NCBI GenBank assembly: GCA_020072965.1
Contig: JAIQFY010000024.1
Location: 1-64,000 of the forward strand
Origin: Terriglobia bacterium
Lineage (GTDB): Bacteria; Acidobacteriota; Terriglobia; JAIQFV01
Length of the DNA stretch: 64,000 nucleotides
Reading direction: 5' to 3'
Part shown: piece by piece, positions 17,412-26,759 of the stretch
Position numbering within the stretch: the first letter of the stretch is position 1
Layout of the letters: every line of letters begins with the position of its first letter
The notes under the pieces: model-generated
Seen by the model: only the letters and a program-made list of their open reading frames with translations
Told to the model about the DNA's origin: nothing
Databases searched by the model: none
Translations under genes and position numbers: made by a program

Positions 17412-18677
17412 ATGGAAAAAATCAAGAAAACGACTTTGGAGAACGGACTGACGATCGTGACGGAGCCCCTTCCGCACGTGCGATCGGTCTCTCTGGGTGT
17501 CTGGCTTCGCAGTGGGTCTCGTCGCGAAACCCGGGACCAGAATGGCATCGCCCATTTCATTGAGCACATGCTTTTCAAAGGAACCCGGAATCGATCCGCC
17601 GAGGAGATTGCCAAGGCCGTCGACTCCATCGGGGGCAACCTTGACGCCTTCACGGCCAAAGAGTGCACCAGCTTTAGTATCAAGGTCCTGGACGAGCACC
17701 TGAAATTTGCCATTGATCTGGTCTCCGACCTGGTGTTGAATCCCCGGCTCGATCCCAAGGCGATCTACAAGGAACGAGGCGTCGTTCTTGAAGAAATCAA
17801 AACGGTCGAGGATACGCCTGATGACCTGGTCCATGAGTTGTTGGTCCAGAACTTTTGGAAGAACCATTCCCTGGGATGGCCGATTCTTGGAACCGAAAAG
17901 ACCATTGCCCGGATCGAACGGCAGCAGCTGGAGAAATATTTCCGGGAATGTTACGTTCCCAAGAACATGATTGTCGCGGCCGCCGGATGTCTGAACCATG
18001 CCCGCCTGGTCGAATGGATCGAAAGGAAGTTCGGGCGGCTCAACCACTCCCCTGCTCCCCCGATAAGCCCGGCGCCGCAAACCTTTGCCGAAATCATTAC
18101 GCGGAACAAGCGATCCCTGGAGCAGGTCCACCTCTGTCTGGGGGTCCCGTCCTATCCCCTCACTCACCCGAACCGGCACGCCACCTATGTGCTCAACACA
18201 ATCCTGGGAGGCGGAATGAGTTCCCGGCTGTTTCAGAACATCCGGGAACGGCGGGGGCTGGCTTACACCGTGTTCTCAAACCTCGATCCCTACAGCGACA
18301 CCGGTTGCCTTTCGATTTACGCCGCCACCGCCCCCAAGGCGACGAGACAGACGATCGCCCTCATCCTTCAAGAGATGAAAAAGATGAAGACCTCCAGGGT
18401 CTCGAAGGAGGAACTGGTGCGGGCGAAGGATCATCTCAAGGGAGGTTTAGTGCTGGGGCTGGAATCAACTGGCAGTCGAATGTCCAATTTGGCGCGACAG
18501 GAACTCTACTTCGGGGCCTACACATCGATCAACCAGATAATGCGAAGTATCGACCGGGTTTCGGCGGATGAGATCCGGGAGGTTGCCCGTGATTCCTTCA
18601 ATCCTCGAAGAATTGCGATTTCTCTGGTCGGCAAACTGGATGGAATTCAAATCCGGCGTTCTTATCTGGAGAGTTGA
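17412..18677 (+). CDS. M16 family zinc metallopeptidase (processing-peptidase-like)
   Basis: This 421-aa protein has the inverted zinc motif HxxEH as HFIEH (48-52) in GIAHFIEHMLFKGT, and the distal Glu in RGVVLEEIKTVEDTP. The C-terminal half has LGGGMSSRLFQNIRERRGLAYTV. It resembles the bacterial PqqL/YmxG-type peptidases related to the mitochondrial processing peptidase. There is no signal peptide once the start at 17412 is used, so it is probably cytoplasmic. The MBL gene follows after 15 bp. Confidence 0.93.
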   Translation: MEKIKKTTLENGLTIVTEPLPHVRSVSLGVWLRSGSRRETRDQNGIAHFIEHMLFKGTRNRSAEEIAKAVDSIGGNLDAFTAKECTSFSIKVLDEHLKFAIDLVSDLVLNPRLDPKAIYKERGVVLEEIKTVEDTPDDLVHELLVQNFWKNHSLGWPILGTEKTIARIERQQLEKYFRECYVPKNMIVAAAGCLNHARLVEWIERKFGRLNHSPAPPISPAPQTFAEIITRNKRSLEQVHLCLGVPSYPLTHPNRHATYVLNTILGGGMSSRLFQNIRERRGLAYTVFSNLDPYSDTGCLSIYAATAPKATRQTIALILQEMKKMKTSRVSKEELVRAKDHLKGGLVLGLESTGSRMSNLARQELYFGAYTSINQIMRSIDRVSADEIREVARDSFNPRRIAISLVGKLDGIQIRRSYLES

Positions 18678-18692
18678 ACCGGGCGGAACCCT

Positions 18693-19469
18693 ATGAGTGT
18701 TGAGATTTGCGTGCTGGGGAGCGGCAGTGGAGGCAATTGTACTTATTTGGGAACCTCGAAAACCCGGGTGCTGGTCGATGCCGGATTCAGCATGAAGGAA
18801 ACGGCGAGACGATTGGCGAGCATCAACATCCCCCTCGAATCCATCCAGGCCCTGGTCATTTCACACGAACACTCCGACCACATCCACGGCGTCGAAACCC
18901 TGACCAAGAACCTGGGCATCCCGGTTTACATCGCTCCCGCGGCACTGGATGCCATGAGGATTGATGCGACGAAGTACCCCTTTGAGTTCATCCGGGCCGG
19001 CACTTCGTTTACCATCGGTGAGATTGAAGTTCATCCCTTTTCCATCCCTCATGATTCGATCGAGCCCCTGGCTTTCCGGTTCGACACCTCGGGCATCCGG
19101 ACGTGTGTGGTAACCGATCTGGGCTACATTCCGGAGCTGGTCAAACAGCGGGTCGCCGGAAGCCATTGTTTGATCTTTGAGGCCAATCACGATCTGGACA
19201 TGTTGAAGGTGGGCCCGTATCCCTGGTTTGTCAAACAGCGGGTGATGAGCCGGCACGGGCACCTGTCTAACGATGCCACGGCACGATTTTTTGAGGAAGA
19301 TTACGACGGGGCCGCTGAGCATGTCTTGCTGGCCCACATCAGTCAAAAGAACAATCACCCGGATATTGTTCGTATGTCCATCCTCCAGGCCTTCGAGAAA
19401 CGCGGCCTTCCCACGCGAACCATTCAACTGACCTCCCAGAGCGAGCCTTCGCGGCTGATTCGATTTTGA
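18693..19469 (+). CDS. MBL-fold hydrolase, WalJ/YycJ type
   Basis: This 258-aa metallo-beta-lactamase-fold protein starts with ICVLGSGSGGNCTYLG and has the metal site ISHEHSDHIHGV (about 58-67). Later ligands are in FSIPHDSIEPLAF, VVTDLGYI, EANHD and RHGHLSNDATA. The YycJ/WalJ group is linked to DNA mismatch processing and to cell-wall signalling in Firmicutes; the role here is not known. It probably shares a transcript with the upstream peptidase. Confidence 0.88.
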   Translation: MSVEICVLGSGSGGNCTYLGTSKTRVLVDAGFSMKETARRLASINIPLESIQALVISHEHSDHIHGVETLTKNLGIPVYIAPAALDAMRIDATKYPFEFIRAGTSFTIGEIEVHPFSIPHDSIEPLAFRFDTSGIRTCVVTDLGYIPELVKQRVAGSHCLIFEANHDLDMLKVGPYPWFVKQRVMSRHGHLSNDATARFFEEDYDGAAEHVLLAHISQKNNHPDIVRMSILQAFEKRGLPTRTIQLTSQSEPSRLIRF

Positions 19470-19641
19470 AACCCGGCCAGCGCCCACGACTCGACAATTT
19501 CTTTTTCCTAATTGTTTTTGTAATGCTAGTATCTGAGCGCCGAACGAAGGTTGAATTGAGCATCACGGGCTCGGGCGTTGGCCTGAGATTGAGATCCGGC
19601 GGATCCCGGGGTACGAAGAATAATTCGCGTGGAGGCGAAGA

Positions 19642-20949
19642 GTGATCCCGCGCTATACGCGCCCTGAGATGGGGCACATCTGGACGGAAGAAAACAAGTT
19701 TCAGAAATGGCTGGACGTGGAAATTGCGGTGGCGAATGTGCAGGCGGCGCGGGGGCTGATCCCGAAGTCGGCGGCACTGGCCATTCGTCGCCGGGGCGGC
19801 TTCACGGTCGCACGCATCAATGAAATTGAGGCCGAGGTCAAGCACGACGTCATCGCATTTACGACAGCAGTCTCGGAACAGGTGGGCCGCCCTGCCCGCT
19901 ATCTGCATTATGGCTTGACCTCCTCGGATGTCGTGGATACCGCGAACGCCCTCCTGGTCCGGGAGGCGTCCCGGATTATCGCCGCCGACCTGAAACAGCT
20001 GATGGCAATTCTGAGACGGCGCGCTTTCGAATTCAAGCATACACCAATGGTGGGTCGCACCCATGGGATTCATGCTGAACCTACAACCTTTGGTTTGAAG
20101 CTGGCGGTCTGGTTCGATGAAATACGCCGGCAGGTGGAGCGATTTGAGCTCGCGCGGGAACACATGCGGGTGGGTAAGCTTTCCGGCGCCGTAGGAACCT
20201 CAGCCCACCTCGATCCTTCAATCGAGGAGGCGGTGTGCAAACAACTGGGGTTGAAGGCGGCTCCCGTCTCTTCTCAGATCATCCAGCGGGATCGATATGC
20301 CTTCTTTCTTTCCACGCTGGCCGTGATTGCCTCTTCGCTTGAAAAATTCGCGCTTGAAATCCGCAACCTGCAGCGAACCGAGGTCCGGGAAGTCGAGGAA
20401 TATTTTGCCAGGGGCCAGAAGGGGTCCTCGGCGATGCCGCACAAACGAAATCCCGTGACGTGCGAACAGATCTGCGGCCTGGCCCGGCTGATGCGAGCCC
20501 ATGCGATGGCCGCTATGGAAAACGTCGCTCTCTGGCACGAGCGCGATATTTCACATTCCTCGGTGGAGCGCATCATTCTCCCGGACTCCACGGTTCTGAT
20601 GGACTATCTTCTGGCAAAAACGGCCTCGCTCATTGACCGTATGTTCGTTTATCCGGAGCGCATGAAACAGAACCTGGAATTGACGCGCGGCCTGGTCTTC
20701 TCGGGGGAACTCCTGTTGAAACTCACGGAGAAAGGAGTCTCGCGTGAGAAGGCCTACCAGTGGGTCCAACAAGATGCCATGAAGGTGTGGGAGGATGAAG
20801 CGCTGAGTTTCAGGGCGGCGGTGCTCCAGGACCAGAAAATTCGCGAGCACCTCTCCCCCCGGGTAATCGGGAGTGTATTTGATGTTCGTGCTTCCCTGAG
20901 GAATGTCGATCGCATCTTCAAGAGGGTGTTCACCCGGAAGAAGAGCTAG
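19642..20949 (+). CDS. purB: Adenylosuccinate lyase
   Basis: This 435-aa fumarase-superfamily lyase acts twice in purine synthesis (SAICAR to AICAR, adenylosuccinate to AMP). Family motifs are YLHYGLTSSDVVDTA, PMVGRTHGIHAEP and the mobile signature loop GSSAMPHKRNPVTCE (about 261-275). The GTG start at 19642 has GGAGG six bases upstream. TGCTAGTAT near 19530 could be an extended -10 element. The ABC permease follows 121 bp downstream on the same strand. Confidence 0.96.
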   Translation: MIPRYTRPEMGHIWTEENKFQKWLDVEIAVANVQAARGLIPKSAALAIRRRGGFTVARINEIEAEVKHDVIAFTTAVSEQVGRPARYLHYGLTSSDVVDTANALLVREASRIIAADLKQLMAILRRRAFEFKHTPMVGRTHGIHAEPTTFGLKLAVWFDEIRRQVERFELAREHMRVGKLSGAVGTSAHLDPSIEEAVCKQLGLKAAPVSSQIIQRDRYAFFLSTLAVIASSLEKFALEIRNLQRTEVREVEEYFARGQKGSSAMPHKRNPVTCEQICGLARLMRAHAMAAMENVALWHERDISHSSVERIILPDSTVLMDYLLAKTASLIDRMFVYPERMKQNLELTRGLVFSGELLLKLTEKGVSREKAYQWVQQDAMKVWEDEALSFRAAVLQDQKIREHLSPRVIGSVFDVRASLRNVDRIFKRVFTRKKS

Positions 20950-21070
20950 GATTCAAACAACATACCCGTAAGAAGGCATAAGAATCGCAGGGGCTTCCAC
21001 GAAGGAAGGGGTGAACACCACCCGGGGATGGCCGCGTCCCTTTGCGGTTCTTGACTAGGTGGACCGGGAC

Positions 21071-22753
21071 ATGAAGCTCACGAAGTTTACCTGGGTGGAT
21101 CTGGTTCTCCTCTTGACAGTCGCAGTTTTCCTGGTTTTCGTTTTTGCTGAGAAGCCGCGGATCTACCCGCGCACCCAGACGCAGCTGAACCTTTCGCTGA
21201 CCCTCTTGCCGCTCTACGCCCTGTATTCGCTGCTGCGGATGATTGTCGCCTATATCTTCTCGCTCGGTTTTTCGATCTGGGCGGGGTATCAAGCCTCGAC
21301 CTCCATTCGGGCAAGAAGAATCATCCTTCCGGCGCTTGATATTCTGCAATCCGTCCCGATTCTCGGATTCTTTCCCGCCGCAGTGTATTTCTTCATTCGG
21401 CTGGCGCATGGCAGCCCCATCGGGGCCGAGGCCGCAGCCGTTTTCTTGATCTTCACGTCGCAGGCCTGGAACATGGCATTCGCGGCGTATGAATCACTGA
21501 CAACCATTCCTGAGGATCTACTGCTGGCCAGCGGCGAATTTCGCCTCACCGGCGTTCACCGGTGGATCCGCCTGCTGCTTCCTTCCTGCGTTCCCAAACT
21601 CTCCTATAATTCCATGCTGTCCTGGGCGGCAGGATGGTTTTTTCTTATTGCCAGTGAAATCATTGCTATTGGAAATGCCAATTACACTCTGCCGGGTCTC
21701 GGCAGTTACCTTCAACAGTCACTCGACCGGGGACGAAATTCAAATTTTCTCCTCGGACTGCTGACCCTGATCGCCGTGGTCTCCCTGCTTCATTTTGTTC
21801 TTTGGGCTCCCCTGCTCGAGTGGGCGGAGCGATTCCGATATGAAATGACGGCGGGGGGTTCAAGCGAAGGTGGCAGTTCGTGGGTCTTGAAGTTCGTCAA
21901 GCGCTCCGAACTCTTCCGTTATATCCAGAAAAGGATCTTGGGGCCGGCCCTCGAGCGGGGACCGCAGATGCTTGAAGAGGCTTTCAACCGAGTGTCCCGA
22001 AGGGCGATCCGAGCGACTTCGATCTTATTCCTGGTGATCGTCCTGATCGGATTTGGATACGGGGCGTTTCAGATCGTCAAAATCGTCATACGTCCTTGGC
22101 CTCTTGAGGCCCTGTCCATCCCTCTGGCGCTGCTTTACAGCTTCCTCCGGCTTCTTCTGGCATACGCGATCTCTATCGCGTGGACCCTGCCGGTCGCCGC
22201 GTTGATCAGCCGCAGCCCCCGGTGGTCCCGGACGCTGCTTCCCATTGCCGAGATCCTCGCCAGTGTTCCCGCAACCGCGTTCTTTCCTCTCATCGTGGTT
22301 CTCGTGTTGCGCCAGGGGGCAAACTCCGACCTGCCGTCAGTGCTCCTGGTGCTGACCGGGATGCAGTGGTACCTGCTCTTCAATCTGATCGGGGGTATCC
22401 AGAATATACCGGCGGACATGCGGGAAGTGGCTCAGGCGCTTCGATTGCGGGGCTGGCGTTACATGCGACGTGTCTTGATCCCGGCCGTCATCCCGAGTTT
22501 GATTACAGGCTCCATCACGGCGTGGGGAGGCGGGTGGAATGCACTGGTCCTGAGCGAGTTTGTCAAATATGGCGAGCAGACTTACGGGGTCACGGGCATC
22601 GGGGCCATGCTGGTCAAGGCAAATGATACTGGAAACATTCAGATGGTCCTGGCAACAGTCCTTTCGATGGTGATTGTCGTGACTTCCTTGAATCGCTTCT
22701 TCTGGAGACGGGCCTACGACTACGCCTCCCGGAAGTTCACTTTGGAATATTGA
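21071..22753 (+). CDS. ABC transporter permease with two fused membrane domains (NitT/TauT type)
   Basis: This 560-aa inner-membrane protein has two tandem BPD-type permease domains. Each contains an EAA-like loop that docks the ATPase: LLASGEFRLTGVHRWIRLLLPS (first half) and EVAQALRLRGWRYMRRVLIPAV (second half). About 12 membrane helices are predicted by eye. ATG 21071 has AGGTGG eight bases upstream, preferred over GTG 21059. It has no ATPase or binding protein beside it; the most likely partner is the NitT/TauT ATPase at 2141-2953. The substrate is unknown. Confidence 0.85.
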   Translation: MKLTKFTWVDLVLLLTVAVFLVFVFAEKPRIYPRTQTQLNLSLTLLPLYALYSLLRMIVAYIFSLGFSIWAGYQASTSIRARRIILPALDILQSVPILGFFPAAVYFFIRLAHGSPIGAEAAAVFLIFTSQAWNMAFAAYESLTTIPEDLLLASGEFRLTGVHRWIRLLLPSCVPKLSYNSMLSWAAGWFFLIASEIIAIGNANYTLPGLGSYLQQSLDRGRNSNFLLGLLTLIAVVSLLHFVLWAPLLEWAERFRYEMTAGGSSEGGSSWVLKFVKRSELFRYIQKRILGPALERGPQMLEEAFNRVSRRAIRATSILFLVIVLIGFGYGAFQIVKIVIRPWPLEALSIPLALLYSFLRLLLAYAISIAWTLPVAALISRSPRWSRTLLPIAEILASVPATAFFPLIVVLVLRQGANSDLPSVLLVLTGMQWYLLFNLIGGIQNIPADMREVAQALRLRGWRYMRRVLIPAVIPSLITGSITAWGGGWNALVLSEFVKYGEQTYGVTGIGAMLVKANDTGNIQMVLATVLSMVIVVTSLNRFFWRRAYDYASRKFTLEY

Positions 22754-22810
22754 GCCGGGCATATCCACTTCGCGCCCGGGCGAACGGTTTCAGCCCTCCG
22801 GAGGGTTCCA

Positions 22811-22858
22811 AAAAATAAAAGCACCGAATGCCAAGGGATCACTCGGCTTCCGGTGCTT
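22811..22858 (-). terminator. Rho-independent terminator after the STAS gene
   Basis: Imperfect 14-bp stem (22819-22832 with 22845-22858; arms AAGCACCGAATGCC and GGCTTCCGGTGCTT) with a 12-base loop. On the minus strand it is followed by TTTTATTTTTT, the expected U-tract for the gene ending at 22899. Confidence 0.75.
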
Positions 22859-22898
22859 CCACAAAAGGAGAATACCCAGTCTTCGTCAGGATCACTGC

Positions 22899-23243
22899 TT
22901 ACTTATAACTCTGCAAGGCCTCCGCCTCATTGGTAAACACTTCAAAAACCGTCAACAGCTTTGTGATCTGAAGCAGGTCCTGAACTTTCTTGGTCAGGTT
23001 GAGGAGTTTGAGTTGCCCCCCCTGATTCGTGGTGGTCGTAAAACTGGAGACCAGTTCACCGATCCCCGAGCTGTCAATATAGGTCACGTCGCCGAGATTG
23101 AGCAGAATCTTTTTTTCCCCCCGCGCCAGAAGGTTGCGAATGGTATCCCGCAATATCACGTTCCCTTCGCCCAATGTGATCTTCCCATTAATGTCCACGA
23201 CATTGACGATGTCGACTTTCCGAGTCTTCAATTGCATAGTCAC
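22899..23243 (-). CDS. STAS-domain anti-sigma factor antagonist
   Basis: This 114-aa SpoIIAA/RsbV-like protein has the phosphorylatable serine loop VTYIDSSGIGELVSSF. In partner-switching, the unphosphorylated form binds the RsbW-type kinase and frees a target. The GTG at 23243 (nine bases after GGAGG) is favoured; the ATG at 23237 is also possible. The RsbW-like kinase gene lies 21 bp upstream and a terminator follows. Confidence 0.92.
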   Translation of the reverse strand: MTMQLKTRKVDIVNVVDINGKITLGEGNVILRDTIRNLLARGEKKILLNLGDVTYIDSSGIGELVSSFTTTTNQGGQLKLLNLTKKVQDLLQITKLLTVFEVFTNEAEALQSYK

Positions 23244-23264
23244 AGCTCTTCCCCTCCTCAGGTT

Positions 23265-23711
23265 CTAGCTTGAATTCGAATTTGAATTGGAAGACAACCG
23301 TTTCACCATCATTACTTCGCTGCCGTCGTTGTGTCGGCGGCGAACACTGAATTCATCCATGAATGAGCGGATAATAAAAATGCCCCGCCCGGAAGATTTC
23401 AGGATATTATTTTCTTCCAAAGGATTTGCAATGGAAGCCGGATCGAACCCCTGACCCTCATCCCGCACGAAGATCGTGAGCTTCGCGGGTGTCAGATTAA
23501 TTTCAAGCTCGACCTTCTTCGATTCATCGCAGCGATTCCCGTGCTGAATGGCATTGATGACAGACTCTCGCACCGCCATCTCGACACGGTGAGACTCAGC
23601 CTCCTCGAGCCGGAAACGATCCATCGCCGAATGGACGAATTTTTCAGCCACTTCAACGCTCTGAAAATTACTTTCCAGAGTTACAGAAAGCTTGGTTTCG
23701 GTGGCCTTCAT
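23265..23711 (-). CDS. RsbW-like serine kinase / anti-sigma factor (HATPase_c_2)
   Basis: This 148-aa GHKL ATPase has N-box ESVINAIQHGNRC, G1 DEGQGFDP and G2 SSGRGIFII. It probably phosphorylates the adjacent STAS protein and sequesters a sigma factor or another partner. The C-terminus is an odd Ser-Asn run (SSNSNSNSS). The pair forms a minimal partner-switch; no sigma-B-type gene is next to it, but an ECF sigma lies 0.9 kb away on the same strand. Confidence 0.9.
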   Translation of the reverse strand: MKATETKLSVTLESNFQSVEVAEKFVHSAMDRFRLEEAESHRVEMAVRESVINAIQHGNRCDESKKVELEINLTPAKLTIFVRDEGQGFDPASIANPLEENNILKSSGRGIFIIRSFMDEFSVRRRHNDGSEVMMVKRLSSNSNSNSS

Positions 23712-23912
23712 CCCGCGCGGTGGGACCCTCCTCGAGGTTTGACCCTACTTTAGCGCACTAGAACTACCACAGCGTCCAGGGTTTGTCAACGTTTGTTTTC
23801 CCGCAAGTATGTGAAAAATCAATATGTCCGGACCCTGATACGGTTGACAGAGAGCGATCCCGCGGGGTCGCTCGTCAAGACAATCCTTGGAGAGGAAATT
23901 AACCTGATTTGA

Positions 23913-24578
23913 CTATCCCAAAACCCTGACGGTTCGAAAAGAAAGGATCGCCTTTCCGCCTGTAGGCCGGCCAAATGATGTGGCAGGATCGAATACGGTG
24001 AAATAGAGAACCCTCTCGAGACTTTCGATAACGGGAGGGCTGTCGGGTCCACTCAGAATCTTGAAATCATAGACCCGCCCGTGGGGATCGACACTGGTCT
24101 CCACGAGGATGGGCTCATCAGGGAGACTGCTGTTCCCGTCCGTGGCGATCGGAAGTAAACTGTTCGGCCGGGACCGGGGAGCAGTGTGAATGGAGAGCTG
24201 AACATCCCCTGGCGCATTGGGCAAGGCCGGGGTCATCCACAAAGTGCTGAACATGACCGTGAAGCAGACAATGGCGAGCAGCACGCCCGCCAGCGCCGGC
24301 ACCGCCATGGGACGGAACAAGTTTTCAATTCTCATCCAGAACCGGTCGCTGAAAGAGAAAGACGCGCGCTTGGAATATTCAGCGCGAATAGCCAGCCCCA
24401 ACTCGCGCGGGGCCCCATGATGGGGCAGATTCTGCATCCACTTCTTCACCTGGGAGAGCTCCTCAAAGTCACGCCGGCATGAGGGGCAGGTCGCAAAATG
24501 GGCCTGCAAGACCTGCTGCGCTCCATGGTCCCCCTCGACCGATTCCATAATCCTTTCTTTGTACTCTTGGCAATTCAT
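23913..24578 (-). CDS. Membrane anti-sigma factor with zf-HC2 domain and TonB-like C-terminus
   Basis: This 221-aa protein has the zinc anti-sigma domain with Cys3, His27, Cys31 and Cys34 (HFATCPSC). A single membrane helix at about 90-112 (MAVPALAGVLLAIVCFTVMF) follows. The periplasmic tail ends in a domain resembling TonB_C (PILVETSVDPHGRVYDFKIL ... GGKAILSFRTVRV). It should hold the ECF sigma encoded just upstream (stop 31 bp before this start) at the membrane. GAGG lies before the ATG. Confidence 0.88.
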   Translation of the reverse strand: MNCQEYKERIMESVEGDHGAQQVLQAHFATCPSCRRDFEELSQVKKWMQNLPHHGAPRELGLAIRAEYSKRASFSFSDRFWMRIENLFRPMAVPALAGVLLAIVCFTVMFSTLWMTPALPNAPGDVQLSIHTAPRSRPNSLLPIATDGNSSLPDEPILVETSVDPHGRVYDFKILSGPDSPPVIESLERVLYFTVFDPATSFGRPTGGKAILSFRTVRVLG

Positions 24579-24609
24579 AACCGCCTCTTTCTAAGCGCGC
24601 GAGAATCTT

Positions 24610-25260
24610 CTAGACCCGCGGGTCGGTATCCAGCAAAGCCCTCACCTTGTCGCGGAGAAGTTCCCGCCCTCGCAAAATGCGCGATTTAACTGTCCCGACG
24701 GAGATATGAAGCGTGGAGGCAATCTCCTCGTAAGAGAATTCCTCCACATCCCTCAGGAGAACAGCCATCCGGTATTTCAGGGGCAACGATCGCAACGCCG
24801 CCTGCAACCGTGCTTCCAGCTCCAACCGCATCACCCGCTCGGATGGAGTGAGGGCATGATCCTTCAGCACATTCTCAAAAACCACAGTCTGCCCGTCATC
24901 CGGGTCGACCAGATCCAACGAGACCGTTCGATTATAGCGGCGACGCAGCCACCAGCGATGCCAGTTGGCGGCCTCCCGGATGGCGATACGATAGATCCAG
25001 GTTCGCAAATTGGAGTCGCCATTGAATCGCCCGATCCCCCGATAAATCTTAATGAAAACTTCCTGGGTTACGTCCGCAGCATCGTGCGGATTTCCCAACA
25101 AGCGATATAGCAGGTTATAAATCGAGTGCTCGAACTGCTCGACCAGGCGCACATAGGCTGCTTGAGAGCCAGTGCGCAGCTGCTCCACAAGTTGCCCGTC
25201 CCCCGGGGAAGTCCAACGCCGTGCCTCCCCAATTTTTTCTACGGCCATTTCACTGGACAT
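24610..25260 (-). CDS. ECF-type RNA polymerase sigma factor
   Basis: This 216-aa sigma-70 group IV factor has region 2 (DVTQEVFIKIYRGIGRFNG ... LRTWIYRIA, about 64-95) and region 4 (LLRDVEEFSYEEIASTLHIS onward, about 168-204). There is no region 3, as expected for ECF factors. It is paired with the zf-HC2 anti-sigma gene. The conditions that release it are not evident. Confidence 0.93.
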   Translation of the reverse strand: MSSEMAVEKIGEARRWTSPGDGQLVEQLRTGSQAAYVRLVEQFEHSIYNLLYRLLGNPHDAADVTQEVFIKIYRGIGRFNGDSNLRTWIYRIAIREAANWHRWWLRRRYNRTVSLDLVDPDDGQTVVFENVLKDHALTPSERVMRLELEARLQAALRSLPLKYRMAVLLRDVEEFSYEEIASTLHISVGTVKSRILRGRELLRDKVRALLDTDPRV

Positions 25261-25425
25261 CGGAATCCTCGCAGCCTCGACACCTCACCGCATAGGTCCA
25301 TCCTTCATGCGCACATGCGTCCAGCCTCAGTCTATCTTATTAGACGCCAAAAATGAAAAAAAGTTCCACTTCGGGGCAAATTTCAAACAAGTTCAAGAGG
25401 ATGACGAGCTTGGGAGGACAAAAAG

Positions 25426-25655
25426 TCCAAACCCCAAAATCCAAATGCCAAACAAAACCCAGATTCCAAAATCCAATGGCCAGACAACTGGCAACGATTA
25501 AGGGTCCAATGAAGTCTCACTCTAAGGCAAGTGAGCTCAACCTTGCGATGGAAATCACGGGTCAGAGGATCCTTGCGATGTGACACTAATTCGGGAGCGC
25601 TCGTTTGGAATTTGGGGATTGGGTTTTGTTTGACATTTGGATTTTGGGGTTTGGA
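25426..25655. repeat. Long inverted repeat with CCAAAAT-type arms, copy 1
   Basis: Left arm 25426-25461 and right arm 25620-25655 are inverted copies matching at 35 of 36 bases. The arms are made of CCAAAAT/CCAAATG/CCAAACA-like units. The 158-bp core carries CCTTGCGATG twice (25541, 25571). It occupies the 470-bp gap between the ECF sigma start and tRNA-Phe; no gene is seen there. Confidence 0.8.
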
Positions 25656-25734
25656 ATTTACCTTGTCTTGTGATAATGTTCCGTGCCGCGTCATGACCCG
25701 CCCATGCAGGGGGGAGCAGTCTGCAAAAGCCCGT

Positions 25735-25810
25735 GCCGAGGTAGCTCAGGTGGTAGAGCGCAGCCCTGAAAAGGCTGGCGTCGGCGGTTCAACTCCGTCC
25801 CTCGGCACCA
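25735..25810 (+). tRNA. tRNA-Phe (GAA)
   Basis: A 76-base cloverleaf including an encoded CCA. The acceptor is GCCGAGG/CCTCGGC, the D-arm is GCTC/GAGC, and the anticodon stem is CAGCC/GGCTG with loop CTGAAAA (anticodon GAA). The T-arm is GGCGG-TTCAACT-CCGTC. Confidence 0.97.
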
Positions 25811-25991
25811 CCACTCTTTTCATAAATTCACACCTGACTTTTTCATTCTTTGATACCCCCTTGGAGCGCGGGAGCCTGCTGCCGCTTTCACAGCGCGAAG
25901 CAAGCTTCGTGCGCTGCCCTTCGCTCGAGCACTCTGCGTCGGCCCAAGGCCCAGGCAGCTCGCGCACTCTAAATCCTTCATCCTCATTCGC

Positions 25992-26687
25992 TCAGCTCAC
26001 CCATTTTGCGATCGTAAAGGCTGCAGCAGCGGCCACGCCCCCAACACAGGCTGTTTGTAGAGCGGCGCGGAAGGGAGTCCTCACTGTGAAACGTCCCTTG
26101 ATGTAACCAAACACCAGGAGCGCCAGGAGAGTCACCGCAATCGATCCCACCAACGCGCTGTGCACTGTGGAGAGAACCAGGTAAGGGCTCAAGGGAATCA
26201 TCCCGCCAAAAACATAGGCCAGGGCGATCGTGAGCGCACTGGACCGGGCCCGCCGGGGGTCGGGGGCCTCAATGCCCAGTTCAAATCTCATCATGAAATC
26301 CACCCACCGGCTCCGGTCGCTTCGAATCGCTTCCACCACGGCCTGGACATGCTCCTCATTCAAGCCGTACGACCGGAAAATGGCAGCGACCTCCCGGGCT
26401 TCTTCCTCGGGTAGTTCCTGGGTCTCGAGGTCTTCCCGGGCTTTCTCCGAGGCGTAATACTCTTCGTCGGTGCGGGCCGCGAGGTAACCACCCAGTCCCA
26501 TCGCGATCGCGCCGGCAGCGATTTCTGCAAAGCCGGCCGTGATAATAATGGAGGTGGCAGCGACCGCCCCGGAGAGACCCGCGGCCAGGGCAAAGGGAAC
26601 GGTCAACCCGTCGGACATCCCAATCACAACATCGCGGATGAGGGCGGAGGCAGTAAAGTGCTTCTCAACGTGCGGCGTCTGTGGCAT
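25992..26687 (-). CDS. VIT1/CCC1 family Fe2+/Mn2+ transporter
   Basis: This 231-aa membrane protein has about five helices and the family start LIRDVVIGMSDGLTVPFALAAGLSG. AAGAIAMGLGGYLAARTDEEYY is followed by a charged loop (about 85-135) that resembles the metal-binding domain of VIT1. The family moves ferrous iron or manganese out of the cytosol. Start 26687 has GGAGG five bases upstream; the longer frame to 26717 is rejected. It diverges from the FTR1 gene across a Fur-like palindrome. Confidence 0.9.
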   Translation of the reverse strand: MPQTPHVEKHFTASALIRDVVIGMSDGLTVPFALAAGLSGAVAATSIIITAGFAEIAAGAIAMGLGGYLAARTDEEYYASEKAREDLETQELPEEEAREVAAIFRSYGLNEEHVQAVVEAIRSDRSRWVDFMMRFELGIEAPDPRRARSSALTIALAYVFGGMIPLSPYLVLSTVHSALVGSIAVTLLALLVFGYIKGRFTVRTPFRAALQTACVGGVAAAAAFTIAKWVS

Positions 26688-26759
26688 GAATCCCTCCCGG
26701 CGTCCCCCGGGAATCACCCCACGAGAGGTACGAGGGGGCGGGGCGAGTCCGGAGCATAT

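Noticed and set aside
17295-18179. 294-codon minus-strand open frame
   Set aside because: Antisense to the M16 peptidase, which carries the HxxEH site.
19339-20163. 274-codon minus-strand open frame
   Set aside because: Antisense to purB and the MBL gene; no motif.
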